Origin: Maricaulis maris MCS10
GTDB taxonomy: Bacteria; Pseudomonadota; Alphaproteobacteria; Caulobacterales; Maricaulaceae
NCBI RefSeq assembly: GCF_000014745.1
Contig: NC_008347.1
Span: forward strand, 3,302,001-3,366,000
Length of the DNA: 64,000 nt
Direction of reading: 5' to 3'
Below the pieces are notes generated by a model, which worked only from the letters and a program-made list of their open reading frames with translations, ran no database searches and was not told the origin of the DNA. The position numbers and the translations under genes were made by a program. This document shows, piece by piece, positions 47,698-57,876 of the stretch; position 1 is the first letter of the stretch, and every line of letters begins with the position of its first letter.

Positions 47698-48591
47698 ATG
47701 AGCTTTCGTTTGGCAATCAGCACGGCGGCAGCCGTACTCGCGGCAGGTGGTATCGCTGTCGGCACCGCTGCGGCAGTCCAGCAGGACGTGACCGCGACAT
47801 CCACCGACATGGGCGATGGCATTCACATGATCTCGACCGGCATTGCCGGCAATCTCGCCTTGCTGACCGGCGATGACGGTGTGGTGATGGTCGACGACCA
47901 GCTGCCCAATACCGGCTCGGTGATCGAAGGGGCTGTTGTCGAGATCGCCGGCGCCGGCGCGCCGCGCTTTATCGTCAACACCCACTGGCATGGTGATCAT
48001 ACCGGCGGCAATGCGCATTTCGCCCAACAGGGCTCGACCGTCGCCGCCCATCACAATATCCGCACCCGGATCGCCGATTCCGAGGCCGAGTGGACAGATG
48101 CCCCGGGGGCGCTGCCGATCTTGACCTTCGGGGATGATCTGACCTTCCACATGAATGGTCAGACGGTCGAGGCGGTCCATGTCCCGTCGGCCCATACGGA
48201 TGGCGACGCCTTCGTCTATTTCCGCGAGGCCGACATCCTGCATATGGGTGACATCTTCTTCTCGGGCTGGTTCCCCTTCATCGATCTGGACTCTGGCGGC
48301 ACGGTCGACGGCTATCTGGCCGGCATGGAGCGCGGCCTGGCCCTGGCAGGCGAAGACACCCGCATCATTCCCGGACATGGTCCGCTGTCGACACGGGTCG
48401 AGCTGCAGGCGTCGATCGACATGTTGCGTGAGGCGGCCTTCCGCGTCCGCACCCTGGTAGAGGGCGGCGCCGATCTCGAGGCCGTGCTGGCAGCACAGCC
48501 GCTGGCCGACTATGACGCCGAGTGGAGCTGGCGCTTCATCACCACGGAACGCATGGTCACCACGCTCTATAATGACGCGGTCGCCAACTGA
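47698..48591 (+). CDS. Exported metallo-beta-lactamase-fold hydrolase
   Basis: The 297-residue protein has a signal peptide (ISTAAAVLAAGGIAVGTAAA) and an MBL fold with NTHWHGDHTGGNAHF (the HxHxDH zinc motif, near residue 98), a later ligand in VPSAHTDGDAFV, the Asp in LHMGDIFF and a final His in IIPGHGPLS. The family includes glyoxalases, lactonases and some beta-lactamases; nothing here identifies the substrate. The spacing points to the subclass often annotated as MBL-fold metallo-hydrolase in this order of bacteria. Confidence 0.88.
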   Translation: MSFRLAISTAAAVLAAGGIAVGTAAAVQQDVTATSTDMGDGIHMISTGIAGNLALLTGDDGVVMVDDQLPNTGSVIEGAVVEIAGAGAPRFIVNTHWHGDHTGGNAHFAQQGSTVAAHHNIRTRIADSEAEWTDAPGALPILTFGDDLTFHMNGQTVEAVHVPSAHTDGDAFVYFREADILHMGDIFFSGWFPFIDLDSGGTVDGYLAGMERGLALAGEDTRIIPGHGPLSTRVELQASIDMLREAAFRVRTLVEGGADLEAVLAAQPLADYDAEWSWRFITTERMVTTLYNDAVAN

Positions 48592-48658
48592 CGGGCCGCG
48601 TCTTGGCGGACTGTGATCTGACGAAGATTTAAAGCATCAATCAGCTTTCGGAGAGGTC

Positions 48659-48682
48659 ATGTCGCCGACAATGGCGCCATGA
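48659..48682 (+). CDS. Possible seven-codon upstream open reading frame
   Basis: A tiny frame (MSPTMAP) starts at an ATG preceded by GGAGAGG and ends in a TGA that overlaps the ATG of the next gene (ATGA at 48679-48682). It has a much better ribosome binding site than the downstream gene. It may serve as a coupling leader, or it may be chance. Confidence 0.3.
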   Translation: MSPTMAP

Positions 48683-48894
48683 CCGCCTCCAAACCCCCGC
48701 GAGCGCCGCGAGAGCCCTCTTCGCTTCCGGCCCGCTTTCGCAAACAACTCGGCTTCGCGGCCGGCTTTGCCGTCGGCCTCGTATTGTGGCTGATTATCGC
48801 CCTGGTCACCGGCAGCGGGTTGCTCGGTATCCTGTTTGGCCTCGCGCCTGGACTTGCAATCGGTCTGGGCTTGCAACTGACCGCGCGGCGCTGA
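48679..48894 (+). CDS. Small glycine-rich membrane protein
   Basis: A 71-residue protein with a basic, proline-rich start (SKPPRAPREPSSLPARFRKQ) and two adjacent hydrophobic segments (LGFAAGFAVGLVLWLIIALV; LLGILFGLAPGLAIGLGL), ending in a short basic tail. It resembles in style, not clearly in sequence, the 82-residue protein upstream of the MBL gene. There is no good ribosome binding site of its own; a tiny upstream frame overlaps its start. The function is unknown. Confidence 0.5.
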   Translation: MTASKPPRAPREPSSLPARFRKQLGFAAGFAVGLVLWLIIALVTGSGLLGILFGLAPGLAIGLGLQLTARR

Positions 48895-48953
48895 CGCCGA
48901 CCCGGTTGCAACTCTCCGGTCCTGACGCTTAAATTGGTGTCGGGGGTGGGTGC

Positions 48954-51020
48954 ATGATTCCAAGATCGAGTGTTTTTCGAGCGGTAATGGCCGTGCTGCT
49001 TGGTGCGGCGGCCGTGTTTGCCACAATGGCCGGACCGGTCGAGGCCCAGCGCATTCCGTCCATGGGTGATGGCGCGATCGAGGACTTCCTGCGTCATGTC
49101 ATCCGTCCGCCGCGCTATGAAAATGTGCGCCTGTCGCCCAGCGGGCGATATCTGCTCATGGTGGAGAAGCCGCTCCATAATGGCGGGGATGACACGATCC
49201 TGGTTTATGATCTCGACGGCGAAGGCGGTTCAGCCGGGCGTCGGGTCTCGGTGGGCAATCGGCGCATTGACTGGGTCGAGTGGGCCAATGACGACCGCTT
49301 CCTGATCGCGATCAGCGCCCGCAATGTCCGCGTCACCCTGCGCCGGGAGCGGGGCCGGTACCAGCTTGTCGCGTCACAATCGCGCGTCCTGACCATTGAT
49401 CGGGACAGCCTGCAGCGGGTCTCTGTGCTGTTCGACGGGGAGGGGGAGAATTTCTGGAACCCGAACCGCTCGCCAATCACGGATTTCCTGCCCGATGATC
49501 CCGACCATATCCTCATGCCCAGCTATGAGCGCCGCAATTACAACCTCTACCGCGTCAATATCGAGACCGGTTCCGCCGAGCGTATCGAGCGTGGCAATGA
49601 TGCGACCGTGGCCTGGTTCAGCGCCAATGGTGAGGCCGTCATGCGGGTGGACAGCTCAAGGCGTGGCGAGCACATGCGCTTCCACGCCCGAACGGGGCGG
49701 AACGGCCGCTGGCGACGGGTCAACACCGTCAGCACGCTGGACCTGTTCGATGCGCGGGCGAATTTCGAGTGGGCCGGGCCGTCTGACCGGCCGGGCGAGA
49801 TCTATGTCCGGGCCAGGCCGGACGGGGCGGAGTTTTTTGGTATCTACCGGTATGACCTGGCCGAGGATGTGTTTCTCGAACCCGTCGCGCTGCGGGATGA
49901 CTATGACATCGACTACGCGCTGATCGACGATGATACGGGTGCTTATTACGGCTATTCCTATGCGGGTGTGCGCCGGCATTTCGTCTTTGCTGACCCCGCA
50001 TTCGCGGCGGGATATGCCGATATTCGTGCGCATTTTCCCGAGGATGTGATCGTCGAGCCGGTTTCGGTCGGTGGAGGGCGGATGGTGCTTTACACCAGCG
50101 GTGCCACCCAGCCGGGCGTCTACTACATGCATGATGCCGGGTCGGGGGTGACTGACGAGCTGGTGGCGGTGAACAGCGAATTGGTCGCTGACAGCCTGCA
50201 GCCCATGCAGGCCATCACCTATGCAGCGCGGGACGGCACAGAGATTTCCGGCTTCCTGACCGAGCCACGCACTGGCAGCGTTTCGACGACGCCGTTGATT
50301 GTGATGCCGCATGGCGGCCCCGAGGCCCGGGACGAACAGGGTTTTGACCCGGTGGTCCAGTATCTCGCGGCACAAGGTTATACCGTCTTCCAGCCCAATT
50401 ACCGCGGTTCGTCCGGCTTTGGCCGGACATTCGCCGAGGTCGGGTACCGGCAATGGGGCCGGCTGATGCAGGACGATATCTCAGACGGTGTCGCCTGGCT
50501 GGCAGAAACCGGCCGGGCCGACCCTGGCCAGGTCTGCATTGTCGGCTTCAGCTATGGCGGCTACGCGGCATTGATGGGCGCCATTTTGACGCCGGAGCTC
50601 TACCAGTGCGCCTTCGCCGGAGCGCCTGTTGCCGATGTCGAGGCGTTTCTCGAGTTCAAGGAAGATGCGGGCGACGAAGTCCATGACTACTGGGTTGAAT
50701 TGTTGGGACACCCCCGTCGTGACCGCGATTTCATCCGTGAAACCTCGCCGGTGCGCCTCGCCGACCGGATGCAGCGGCCACTCTACCTTTTCCACGGCGC
50801 CGCCGATCAGATTGTGCCGGTCGAACAGTCCCGTGCCATGGCCGGGGTGCTTGAAGAGGCGGGGGCTGATTTCGTCTATGAAGAAGTGCCGAACCTGACC
50901 CATCATTGGGGCCAGGGTCAGGACTTCATCATCACCATGCGCAATCTGGCCGAGTTTCTGGACGATGCGATGGACGGCCGGATCGACAGCTTCGATCCGA
51001 CCGAGGAAAAAGACGAGTAG
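48954..51020 (+). CDS. Exported S9-family prolyl oligopeptidase-like peptidase
   Basis: The 688-residue protein has a signal peptide (FRAVMAVLLGAAAVFATMAG), a beta-propeller-type N-terminal part (LSPSGRYLLMVEKPL early on) and a C-terminal alpha/beta-hydrolase. The triad is visible: Ser in IVGFSYGGYAALMGA (near residue 530), Asp in LFHGAADQIVPVEQS and His in PNLTHHWGQGQD. The PHGGPEARDEQGFDPVVQYL segment is typical of the acylaminoacyl/dipeptidyl peptidase group. The next gene encodes a paralogue. Confidence 0.9.
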   Translation: MIPRSSVFRAVMAVLLGAAAVFATMAGPVEAQRIPSMGDGAIEDFLRHVIRPPRYENVRLSPSGRYLLMVEKPLHNGGDDTILVYDLDGEGGSAGRRVSVGNRRIDWVEWANDDRFLIAISARNVRVTLRRERGRYQLVASQSRVLTIDRDSLQRVSVLFDGEGENFWNPNRSPITDFLPDDPDHILMPSYERRNYNLYRVNIETGSAERIERGNDATVAWFSANGEAVMRVDSSRRGEHMRFHARTGRNGRWRRVNTVSTLDLFDARANFEWAGPSDRPGEIYVRARPDGAEFFGIYRYDLAEDVFLEPVALRDDYDIDYALIDDDTGAYYGYSYAGVRRHFVFADPAFAAGYADIRAHFPEDVIVEPVSVGGGRMVLYTSGATQPGVYYMHDAGSGVTDELVAVNSELVADSLQPMQAITYAARDGTEISGFLTEPRTGSVSTTPLIVMPHGGPEARDEQGFDPVVQYLAAQGYTVFQPNYRGSSGFGRTFAEVGYRQWGRLMQDDISDGVAWLAETGRADPGQVCIVGFSYGGYAALMGAILTPELYQCAFAGAPVADVEAFLEFKEDAGDEVHDYWVELLGHPRRDRDFIRETSPVRLADRMQRPLYLFHGAADQIVPVEQSRAMAGVLEEAGADFVYEEVPNLTHHWGQGQDFIITMRNLAEFLDDAMDGRIDSFDPTEEKDE

Positions 51021-51073
51021 GGGCGGGACGAGCTCCCTTTTACGGCTTGGCTCGATACCTTGCGGAGATATGT

Positions 51074-53341
51074 ATGAGCGCGTTTTCAGTCTTCTGGCGC
51101 TATGGTCGTCAATTGCTGGCTGCGTCATTCGTCATTGTGGCGAGTGGGCAGGCCGGAGCCATCCAGAACCGTCCGCTGACCATCAATGATCTGGCCCAGC
51201 CGCCATCGATCAGAACAATCCAGATGTCGCCGGATGGCCGACAGGTGGCCTATCTGCAGCGAACCAACGATTTTCACGCTCTGGCCCGGGCCACGGGCGC
51301 TGCGCATCGCGAGGACCCGGATAATCTGCATCACCGCTTGTTGCTGGTTGATCTGTCTGGCCTTGCCGAGGCGCCGCCGCGTGAGATTGATCTGGGGACC
51401 GACATCCCGGTCGGCGTCAGCTGGGTCGGGCCGGATCGGCTGATTGTCGGCGCGATTGCCACGTCCGAGGACAATGGGCACATGCCTCCGCAGCGGCGGT
51501 CAAGGGTGCCCTATTACCGTTTCTATTGGCGCCTGGTTTCGATCGACATCGCGACCGGTCAGCGCGACGTCCTGTTCGGTGATGACGAGGCTTGGGAAAT
51601 GCGGGCCGCTGACAATTTCGCGGAAGTCGTCCACCCGCTGCCCGGTGAACCCGATCATATCCTTGTCGCAGCGCACCGCAATTCCAACTTCGACCTCTGG
51701 CGCCTCGATCTTGCGACCGGTGATGAGGAGCGGGTCGAGCGGGGCGGTTCGAACACGGTGCAATGGGCTGCCAATGAACAGGGCCGCGCGATGTTCCGGC
51801 TCGACGTGGACGTCGATGATGATCGCGCCCGCATCTATCGGCGCCGCTCGGGATCGGACCGGTGGAGCCGGGACGAGACGCTCTCGCTGGATGAGTTCGT
51901 AGACTATATCCACCGCGCCAATCGTTCGATCTGGGCGGCCAACACGGATGATGACAACACTGTGCTGGTGGCGGTGCGGCCCGAGGGTGCGGAGCGTCGC
52001 GGCGTCTATGAATTTGACCTTGAGGCGGACGAGATTGGCGAACAGGTCTGGGAGCACCCAACCTATGATCTGGCGACCGTGCTTCGGGACGAGCTGTCCG
52101 ACCGCATGATCGCGGCCACCTATCTGGATGACCGCGTCCGGACCCATTTCTTCGACCGGCGCCTCAACGCTCACTTCCAGGCCCTGACCGCCTATTTCGA
52201 GGCCGACGCGGTCGTCTACCCGTTGGATGTGACGGCCAATGCCCTGTTACTGTTTGTGACCGGCCCGCAGGAACCGGGAAGCTATTACGCTTACACGCTT
52301 GATACCTCGGAAGTCCGACCGCTTGCCGCGGTCAATCCAGCCTTGCTGGGGACACGCCTGAGCCGGGTTACGAGCGAGCGCGTGACGACGCGGGACGGGC
52401 TGGTCATCGATGTCTTCGTCACCCATCCCGCCGGCACGGCGCCGGGTGCGGCCTTACCGACTGTGGTCATGCCGCATGGTGGACCGGAATCCCGGGACAG
52501 TTTCGGTTTCGACCCGATTGCCCAATACTTTGCCGCCGAAGGCTGGCGGGTGCTGCAACCCAATTTCCGTGGTTCCGAAGGGTATGGGCGCAGCTTTGCG
52601 AGCGCGGCACATGGCGAATGGAGCCGGGCCGTCCAGAACGACATTACCGACACGCTGGACTGGGCCATCAATTCTGGCCTCACAGTCCGCGACCGGGTCT
52701 GCATCGCCGGCTTTTCCTATGGCGGTTATGCGGCGCTGGCCGGCGCCTTTGCAACGCCCGACGCCTATCGTTGCGTGGTCAGTGTTGCCGGCATTACCGA
52801 CCCGGAAGCCTTTATCGACTGGTCCCGCGAAAACCGGCCCGATGCGGTTGAGTACTGGACCCGGCAGATCGGCGATCCGGTGAGTGACAGCGACACGGTT
52901 CGCGCGATGTCGCCGGTTCACCAGATCGATCGCATGCGGGCACCCATCCTGCTGCTGCATGGCAATGAGGACGACGTCGTTCCCATGTCCCAGACCAGCA
53001 TGATGAGCGATGCGCTGGAAGCGGCCGGGTATGATTATCGCGTCCGTATCATTCGCGGCGCCGGACACAATTTCGAAACACCGCTCGGTCTTGGCCGCAC
53101 GCTGGCGCTGATGGAGGCCTTCATGGGCGAGTATCTCGACGAGGTGCAGCCCGATGACCGCGATTCATGGCAGACCCTGACCGAGGCGGTGCGTATCAAT
53201 CTGCCGGAATTCCGTCGCCTGACAGGCATGCCGGATCCGGACGCTGACGCCCCGAATGGCCTGCGAGACTTGTTGGGCGCGACGACCAGCGAAACCGATG
53301 AGCGTGAAACCTTGCAGCCCCCGCCCCCACCGCAAGACTAG
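51074..53341 (+). CDS. Exported S9-family prolyl oligopeptidase-like peptidase (tandem paralogue)
   Basis: From the ATG at 51074 (GGAG upstream) the protein has 755 residues with a signal peptide (LLAASFVIVASGQAGAIQ). The layout repeats that of the upstream gene: IQMSPDGRQVAYLQ in the propeller, then PHGGPESRDSFGFDPIAQYF, catalytic Ser in IAGFSYGGYAALAGA, Asp in LLHGNEDDVVPMSQ and His in RGAGHNFETPLG. It carries an extra C-terminal tail of about 70 residues that ends in a run of prolines. Its stop is shared with the opposite-strand moeB-like gene (CTAG, 53338-53341). Confidence 0.9.
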   Translation: MSAFSVFWRYGRQLLAASFVIVASGQAGAIQNRPLTINDLAQPPSIRTIQMSPDGRQVAYLQRTNDFHALARATGAAHREDPDNLHHRLLLVDLSGLAEAPPREIDLGTDIPVGVSWVGPDRLIVGAIATSEDNGHMPPQRRSRVPYYRFYWRLVSIDIATGQRDVLFGDDEAWEMRAADNFAEVVHPLPGEPDHILVAAHRNSNFDLWRLDLATGDEERVERGGSNTVQWAANEQGRAMFRLDVDVDDDRARIYRRRSGSDRWSRDETLSLDEFVDYIHRANRSIWAANTDDDNTVLVAVRPEGAERRGVYEFDLEADEIGEQVWEHPTYDLATVLRDELSDRMIAATYLDDRVRTHFFDRRLNAHFQALTAYFEADAVVYPLDVTANALLLFVTGPQEPGSYYAYTLDTSEVRPLAAVNPALLGTRLSRVTSERVTTRDGLVIDVFVTHPAGTAPGAALPTVVMPHGGPESRDSFGFDPIAQYFAAEGWRVLQPNFRGSEGYGRSFASAAHGEWSRAVQNDITDTLDWAINSGLTVRDRVCIAGFSYGGYAALAGAFATPDAYRCVVSVAGITDPEAFIDWSRENRPDAVEYWTRQIGDPVSDSDTVRAMSPVHQIDRMRAPILLLHGNEDDVVPMSQTSMMSDALEAAGYDYRVRIIRGAGHNFETPLGLGRTLALMEAFMGEYLDEVQPDDRDSWQTLTEAVRINLPEFRRLTGMPDPDADAPNGLRDLLGATTSETDERETLQPPPPPQD

Positions 53342-54081
53342 CCGCCACAGGTCGGACAGGCCGGGTCTTTGTCCAGCGTGACGGTCCGGCTGTCCATCGA
53401 CAGGCCGTCGAACAGCTTGATGCGGCCGTCCAGGGTCTGGCCGGCGCCGCAGATATGCTTGATCGCTTCCAGCGCCATCATCGAGCCGACAATTCCAGTC
53501 AGGGCACCGACCACGCCGACCTGTTCGCAGGTTTCGACGTCCGGCGGGGTTTCCGGCACCCAGCAGCGATAGCAGGGCGCGTCGGGGCGGGCGTTGAACA
53601 GGGAGACCTGTCCGTCCCAGCGACCGACGGCACCGGAGATCAGGGGCTTGCCGCCCGCCAGGCACGCGGCGTTGACCGCGAAGCGGGTTTCGTAATTGTC
53701 GCAACCGTCCAGCACCAGGTCGGCCTTGCCGATCAGGCGCTTGGCGTTCTCGTCGTCGAGCGCCTTGACGATGGCCCGGACGCGGCTGCCCGGATTGAGG
53801 GCGCGCAATTCGCGGGCACCGGTCTTGGCCTTGGCCGAGCCGATATGGCGGGTGCGGAAAATGATCTGGCGCTGCAGATTGTCGACGGTCACCGTATCGG
53901 CGTCGATCAGGCTGATCGTTCCGACACCGGCCGCCGCCAGATAGAGCGCTGCCGGCGCACCGAGACCACCTGCGCCAACTATGGCGACATGCGCACGGGC
54001 CAGGGCCTGCTGGCCGGGACCGCCAATTTCCTTGAGCACAAGGTGGCGGGCGAAGCGGTCGATATCGATTTCGGATGTCAT
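53338..54081 (-). CDS. MoeB/ThiF-family adenylyltransferase
   Basis: The 247-residue E1-like protein has the nucleotide-binding AHVAIVGAGGLGAPAALYLA, LIDADTVTVDNLQRQI, the conserved DGCDNYETRFAVN, a likely catalytic Cys in VETCEQVGVVG and a CXXC pair near each other for zinc (PCYRCWVP, CPTCGG). This matches MoeB-type enzymes that adenylate the C-terminal Gly of a ubiquitin-like sulfur carrier (MoaD or ThiS). No carrier gene is adjacent, so molybdopterin versus thiamin versus other use is undecided. Confidence 0.88.
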   Translation of the reverse strand: MTSEIDIDRFARHLVLKEIGGPGQQALARAHVAIVGAGGLGAPAALYLAAAGVGTISLIDADTVTVDNLQRQIIFRTRHIGSAKAKTGARELRALNPGSRVRAIVKALDDENAKRLIGKADLVLDGCDNYETRFAVNAACLAGGKPLISGAVGRWDGQVSLFNARPDAPCYRCWVPETPPDVETCEQVGVVGALTGIVGSMMALEAIKHICGAGQTLDGRIKLFDGLSMDSRTVTLDKDPACPTCGG

Positions 54082-54194
54082 GCGCCATAGGTGCCGGGAT
54101 TGCGCCCGCGCTTCAAGGGGGAAACCCGGTCACCGGCGACAGTGAATGCGCTTTGCGGGCTTGTTCCGGGCGCGAACAGGGGCAATCTGGCGTC

Positions 54195-55511
54195 ATGTCT
54201 GTTCCCGCCAACCCGACCCTGCCCGCTCCGGCCTTGTCAGAGCATCAGGAACGCCTGCTCAACTGGCTGGCGAGCGCCCGGCCGAATGTCTTCCTGACCG
54301 GGCGCGCCGGAACGGGCAAGACAACGCTGATGCGCGAATTCCTGCGCCGGGCCGGGCCGCGCGCGGCGGTGATCGCACCGACCGGCGTCGCGGCAATGCA
54401 GGCGGGTGGCCAGACCATCCACTCCTTCTTCCATTTCCCGCCACGCATGATCGGCGCCCGCGATATCCGCAAGGTCCGCCATCGCCGCGTTGTGCAGGCA
54501 CTGGAAACCCTGGTCATCGACGAGATCTCGATGGTTCGCGCCGACATGATGTGGGCGATCGACAAGTCCCTGCGCCTCAATCGCGAGCGCAATGAGCCTT
54601 TCGGCGGGGTCCAGATCGTGCTGGTCGGTGATCTCGCGCAATTGCCGCCTGTGATCCAGGGCGCCGAGGCCGAATATCTGGAATCGACCTATGGCGGCCC
54701 CTTCTTCTTTCATCCGGACAGTTTCCGTGATGCCGGCTTTTCCTATGTCGAGCTGGAGCAGGTCTTCCGACAGACCGACAGCTATTTCGTCGATATCCTC
54801 AACGCCATCCGCGATGGCGATCTGACGTCGGACAAGGCCGCGGACCTCAATGACCGGGTCACGGGGCGTTCCGGTCTCGAGGCCTCGCTCTCCCATATCG
54901 TCCTGACCGCCACCAATGAGACCGCCTGGCGCATCAACCAGGCCCGCTTGGAAGGCCTGCCGACCGGCCACAAGGCTTTTGAAGCCAAGGTCGAAGGCCA
55001 GTTCGACCAGCGCCTCTTCCCGGCCGAGGAACCCCTGGTGCTCAAGATCGGCGCCCGCGTCATGCTGACCCGCAACGACCCGCAGGGGCGCTGGGTCAAT
55101 GGCACGCTGGGGCAGGTGGAGGGCTTTGACGAGAAAGCTGTGCGTGTGCGCATTGGCGAGACGGTCCATGCCGTCGAGGCCCAGAAATGGGAGCGCAATG
55201 CCTATGCCTTCGATCCGGAAAAACAGGCCCTGACCAAGACCACTGCCGGCGCTTTCACGCAATTCCCGCTGCGCCTTGCCTGGGCGATGACCATCCACAA
55301 GGCCCAGGGCCTGACGCTGGACAAGGTCTATCTCGACCTGGCCCGCCGCCTCTTCGCCCACGGCCAGGCCTATGTCGCCCTGTCACGGGCGCGCTCGCTG
55401 GAGGGGCTTGAACTCTCCCGCCCGCTGGCGCCGAGCGATGTCATCTCCGATCCGCGGATTTTTGACGTGACGGCGTTTTGTGATCCGGCACCGGCGAGTG
55501 TGAGTGCTTAG
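54195..55511 (+). CDS. Pif1/RecD-like DNA helicase
   Basis: The 438-residue superfamily 1 helicase has Walker A FLTGRAGTGKTTLMREFLRR, APTGVAAMQAGGQTIHSFF (motif Ia), LVIDEISMVRADMM (Walker B), VLVGDLAQLPPV (motif III) and, at the C-terminus, MTIHKAQGLTLDKVYLDL and YVALSRARSLEGLEL (motifs V and VI). These fit the Pif1 group rather than the larger RecD. The start at 54195 was preferred because the 40 residues upstream are low-complexity and the ATG follows the divergent moeB-like gene. A likely role is replication or repair helicase. Confidence 0.85.
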   Translation: MSVPANPTLPAPALSEHQERLLNWLASARPNVFLTGRAGTGKTTLMREFLRRAGPRAAVIAPTGVAAMQAGGQTIHSFFHFPPRMIGARDIRKVRHRRVVQALETLVIDEISMVRADMMWAIDKSLRLNRERNEPFGGVQIVLVGDLAQLPPVIQGAEAEYLESTYGGPFFFHPDSFRDAGFSYVELEQVFRQTDSYFVDILNAIRDGDLTSDKAADLNDRVTGRSGLEASLSHIVLTATNETAWRINQARLEGLPTGHKAFEAKVEGQFDQRLFPAEEPLVLKIGARVMLTRNDPQGRWVNGTLGQVEGFDEKAVRVRIGETVHAVEAQKWERNAYAFDPEKQALTKTTAGAFTQFPLRLAWAMTIHKAQGLTLDKVYLDLARRLFAHGQAYVALSRARSLEGLELSRPLAPSDVISDPRIFDVTAFCDPAPASVSA

Positions 55512-55532
55512 GGCTTCTGCGCCGACACCAGA

Positions 55533-55663
55533 ACTCCATTTTTCCCGGCCGGAGCCCCGCGAAGGCGGGGCGCAGAGCCGGGACCAACCGCAACACCTTG
55601 TTGGCAAGGATGAGCTGAACGTCGGTCCCGGATCGCGCTGGGCGCGTCCGGGAAAAATGGAGT
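55533..55663. repeat. Intergenic inverted-repeat element (REP/MITE-like)
   Basis: The element lies in the 168-base gap between the helicase gene and cysK. A perfect 16-bp outer inverted repeat is ACTCCATTTTTCCCGG (55533-55548) with CCGGGAAAAATGGAGT (55648-55663). Inside are a 7-bp hairpin (GCCCCGC-GAAG-GCGGGGC, 55554-55571) and a further inverted pair CCGGGACC / GGTCCCGG (55578-55585, 55624-55631). The arrangement resembles the palindromic intergenic repeats common in alphaproteobacteria, but no second copy is seen in this window, so repeat status is an inference. Confidence 0.6.
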
Positions 55664-55679
55664 GTGGAAAAGCCGCTCC

Positions 55680-56630
<951 letters not shown>

Positions 56631-56704
56631 GTCAAATCTCCGTTTGCGGCCAATGTAGGGAGGCGGCGGCCAAGTGCCAGTGACGAATGTGTCAGTCGAA
56701 CCGG

Positions 56705-57163
56705 CTATTTCGTGCCCGTCGAGCCGAAACCGCCCGTCCCGCGGGTCGTTTCGTCCAGCGTGTCGGCAATCTCCCAGACGGCCTGGGTGACCGGGGCGAT
56801 GATCATCTGGGCGATGCGGTCGCCGCGATTGACGACGAAATTGGCCTGGCCGTGATTGATCAGATTGACCCGGATCTCGCCGCGATAGTCCGCATCTACC
56901 GTTCCAGGCGTGTTGACGCAGGAAATCCCGTGCTTGGCGGCAAGGCCCGAGCGCGGTCGGACCTGGGCTTCAAATCCAGCGGGAAGCGCAATGGCGATCC
57001 CGACCGGGATTAACCGCCATTCGCCCGGCGGGATGGAGACGGGCTCGTCGGCAGGCACGGCAGCGCGCAAGTCCATGCCGGCCGATTGCGGTGTTTCATA
57101 GGCCGGGAGGGCCAGGCCCTCATAATGATCGAGCGGTTTGATCTTCACGGGCACGGTCGACAT
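56705..57163 (-). CDS. dut: Deoxyuridine 5'-triphosphate nucleotidohydrolase
   Basis: dUTPase removes dUTP and supplies dUMP for thymidylate synthesis. The 152-residue trimeric-type protein has motif 1 (AGMDLRAAV), motif 2 ([11 protein letters not shown]), motif 3 ([13 protein letters not shown]), motif 4 (GDRIAQMII) and the glycine-rich motif 5 ([12 protein letters not shown]). It follows coaB on the same strand, the usual coaBC-dut context. Confidence 0.97.
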   Translation of the reverse strand: MSTVPVKIKPLDHYEGLALPAYETPQSAGMDLRAAVPADEPVSIPPGEWRLIPVGIAIALPAGFEAQVRPRSGLAAKHGISCVNTPGTVDADYRGEIRVNLINHGQANFVVNRGDRIAQMIIAPVTQAVWEIADTLDETTRGTGGFGSTGTK

Positions 57164-57228
57164 GGCGGCATCCTGGCTGGCGAGTGATGGGGTGCATCAA
57201 AGCCAAGCCCGCCTGATTTGGCCAGAGG

Positions 57229-57876
57229 CTAGAGCGCCGATGCGATCCGTGCGGCCAGCAGACCAGCGATCTTCGACTTCTCCGCCCGCTCCCAGGCTTC
57301 ACTGCCCGTCCCGGTGACCAGCAGGACGGCATTCTCGGCTCCGCCCATGACATCTCCGGAGACATCATTGGCGACGATCCAGTCGCAGCCCTTGCGCTTG
57401 CGCTTGGCGATGGCGAGCGCTTCGACGTCATGGGTCTCGGCGGCAAAACCGATCACCAGGCCGGGGCGGCCTGTCCCCATTTGTGAGACGGTCTTGAGAA
57501 TGTCCGGATTCTCGACCAGCGGCAGGCTGGAGAAGCTGGCCTTGTCGAGCTTGAGCTTGCGGTCAGACGGATCAGCCGGGCGCCAGTCGGCGACGGCGGC
57601 CACGGCGATGAAGACATCGGCTGGCAGGGCAGTCTCGACTGCCGCGAGCATGTCGCGGGCCGTTTCGATATGGACGGTCTCGACACCGTCCGGGTCAGGC
57701 AGCGCGGTCGGGCCGGCGACGAGCGTCACCCGCGCGCCTAGCGCCGCGCAGGCCGCCGCGATGGCGTATCCCTGCTTGCCGGAAGAATGGTTGGAGATGA
57801 AGCGGACCGGGTCGATCGGTTCACGCGTCGGTCCGGCGGTGACCAGGACGTGGTGACCCTTCAGCGTGTCAGGCAT
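57229..57876 (-). CDS. coaB: Phosphopantothenate-cysteine ligase (CoaB) as a separate protein
   Basis: CoaB joins phosphopantothenate and cysteine in coenzyme A synthesis. The 215-residue protein contains only the ligase domain, with [43 protein letters not shown] and IVANDVSG. In most bacteria this domain is the C-terminal half of a fused CoaBC of about 400 residues. Here it starts with its own ATG, whose eight bases ATGCCTGA overlap the coaC stop in a different frame. This is either a genuine split or a frameshift within a fused gene. Confidence 0.88.
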   Translation of the reverse strand: MPDTLKGHHVLVTAGPTREPIDPVRFISNHSSGKQGYAIAAACAALGARVTLVAGPTALPDPDGVETVHIETARDMLAAVETALPADVFIAVAAVADWRPADPSDRKLKLDKASFSSLPLVENPDILKTVSQMGTGRPGLVIGFAAETHDVEALAIAKRKRKGCDWIVANDVSGDVMGGAENAVLLVTGTGSEAWERAEKSKIAGLLAARIASAL

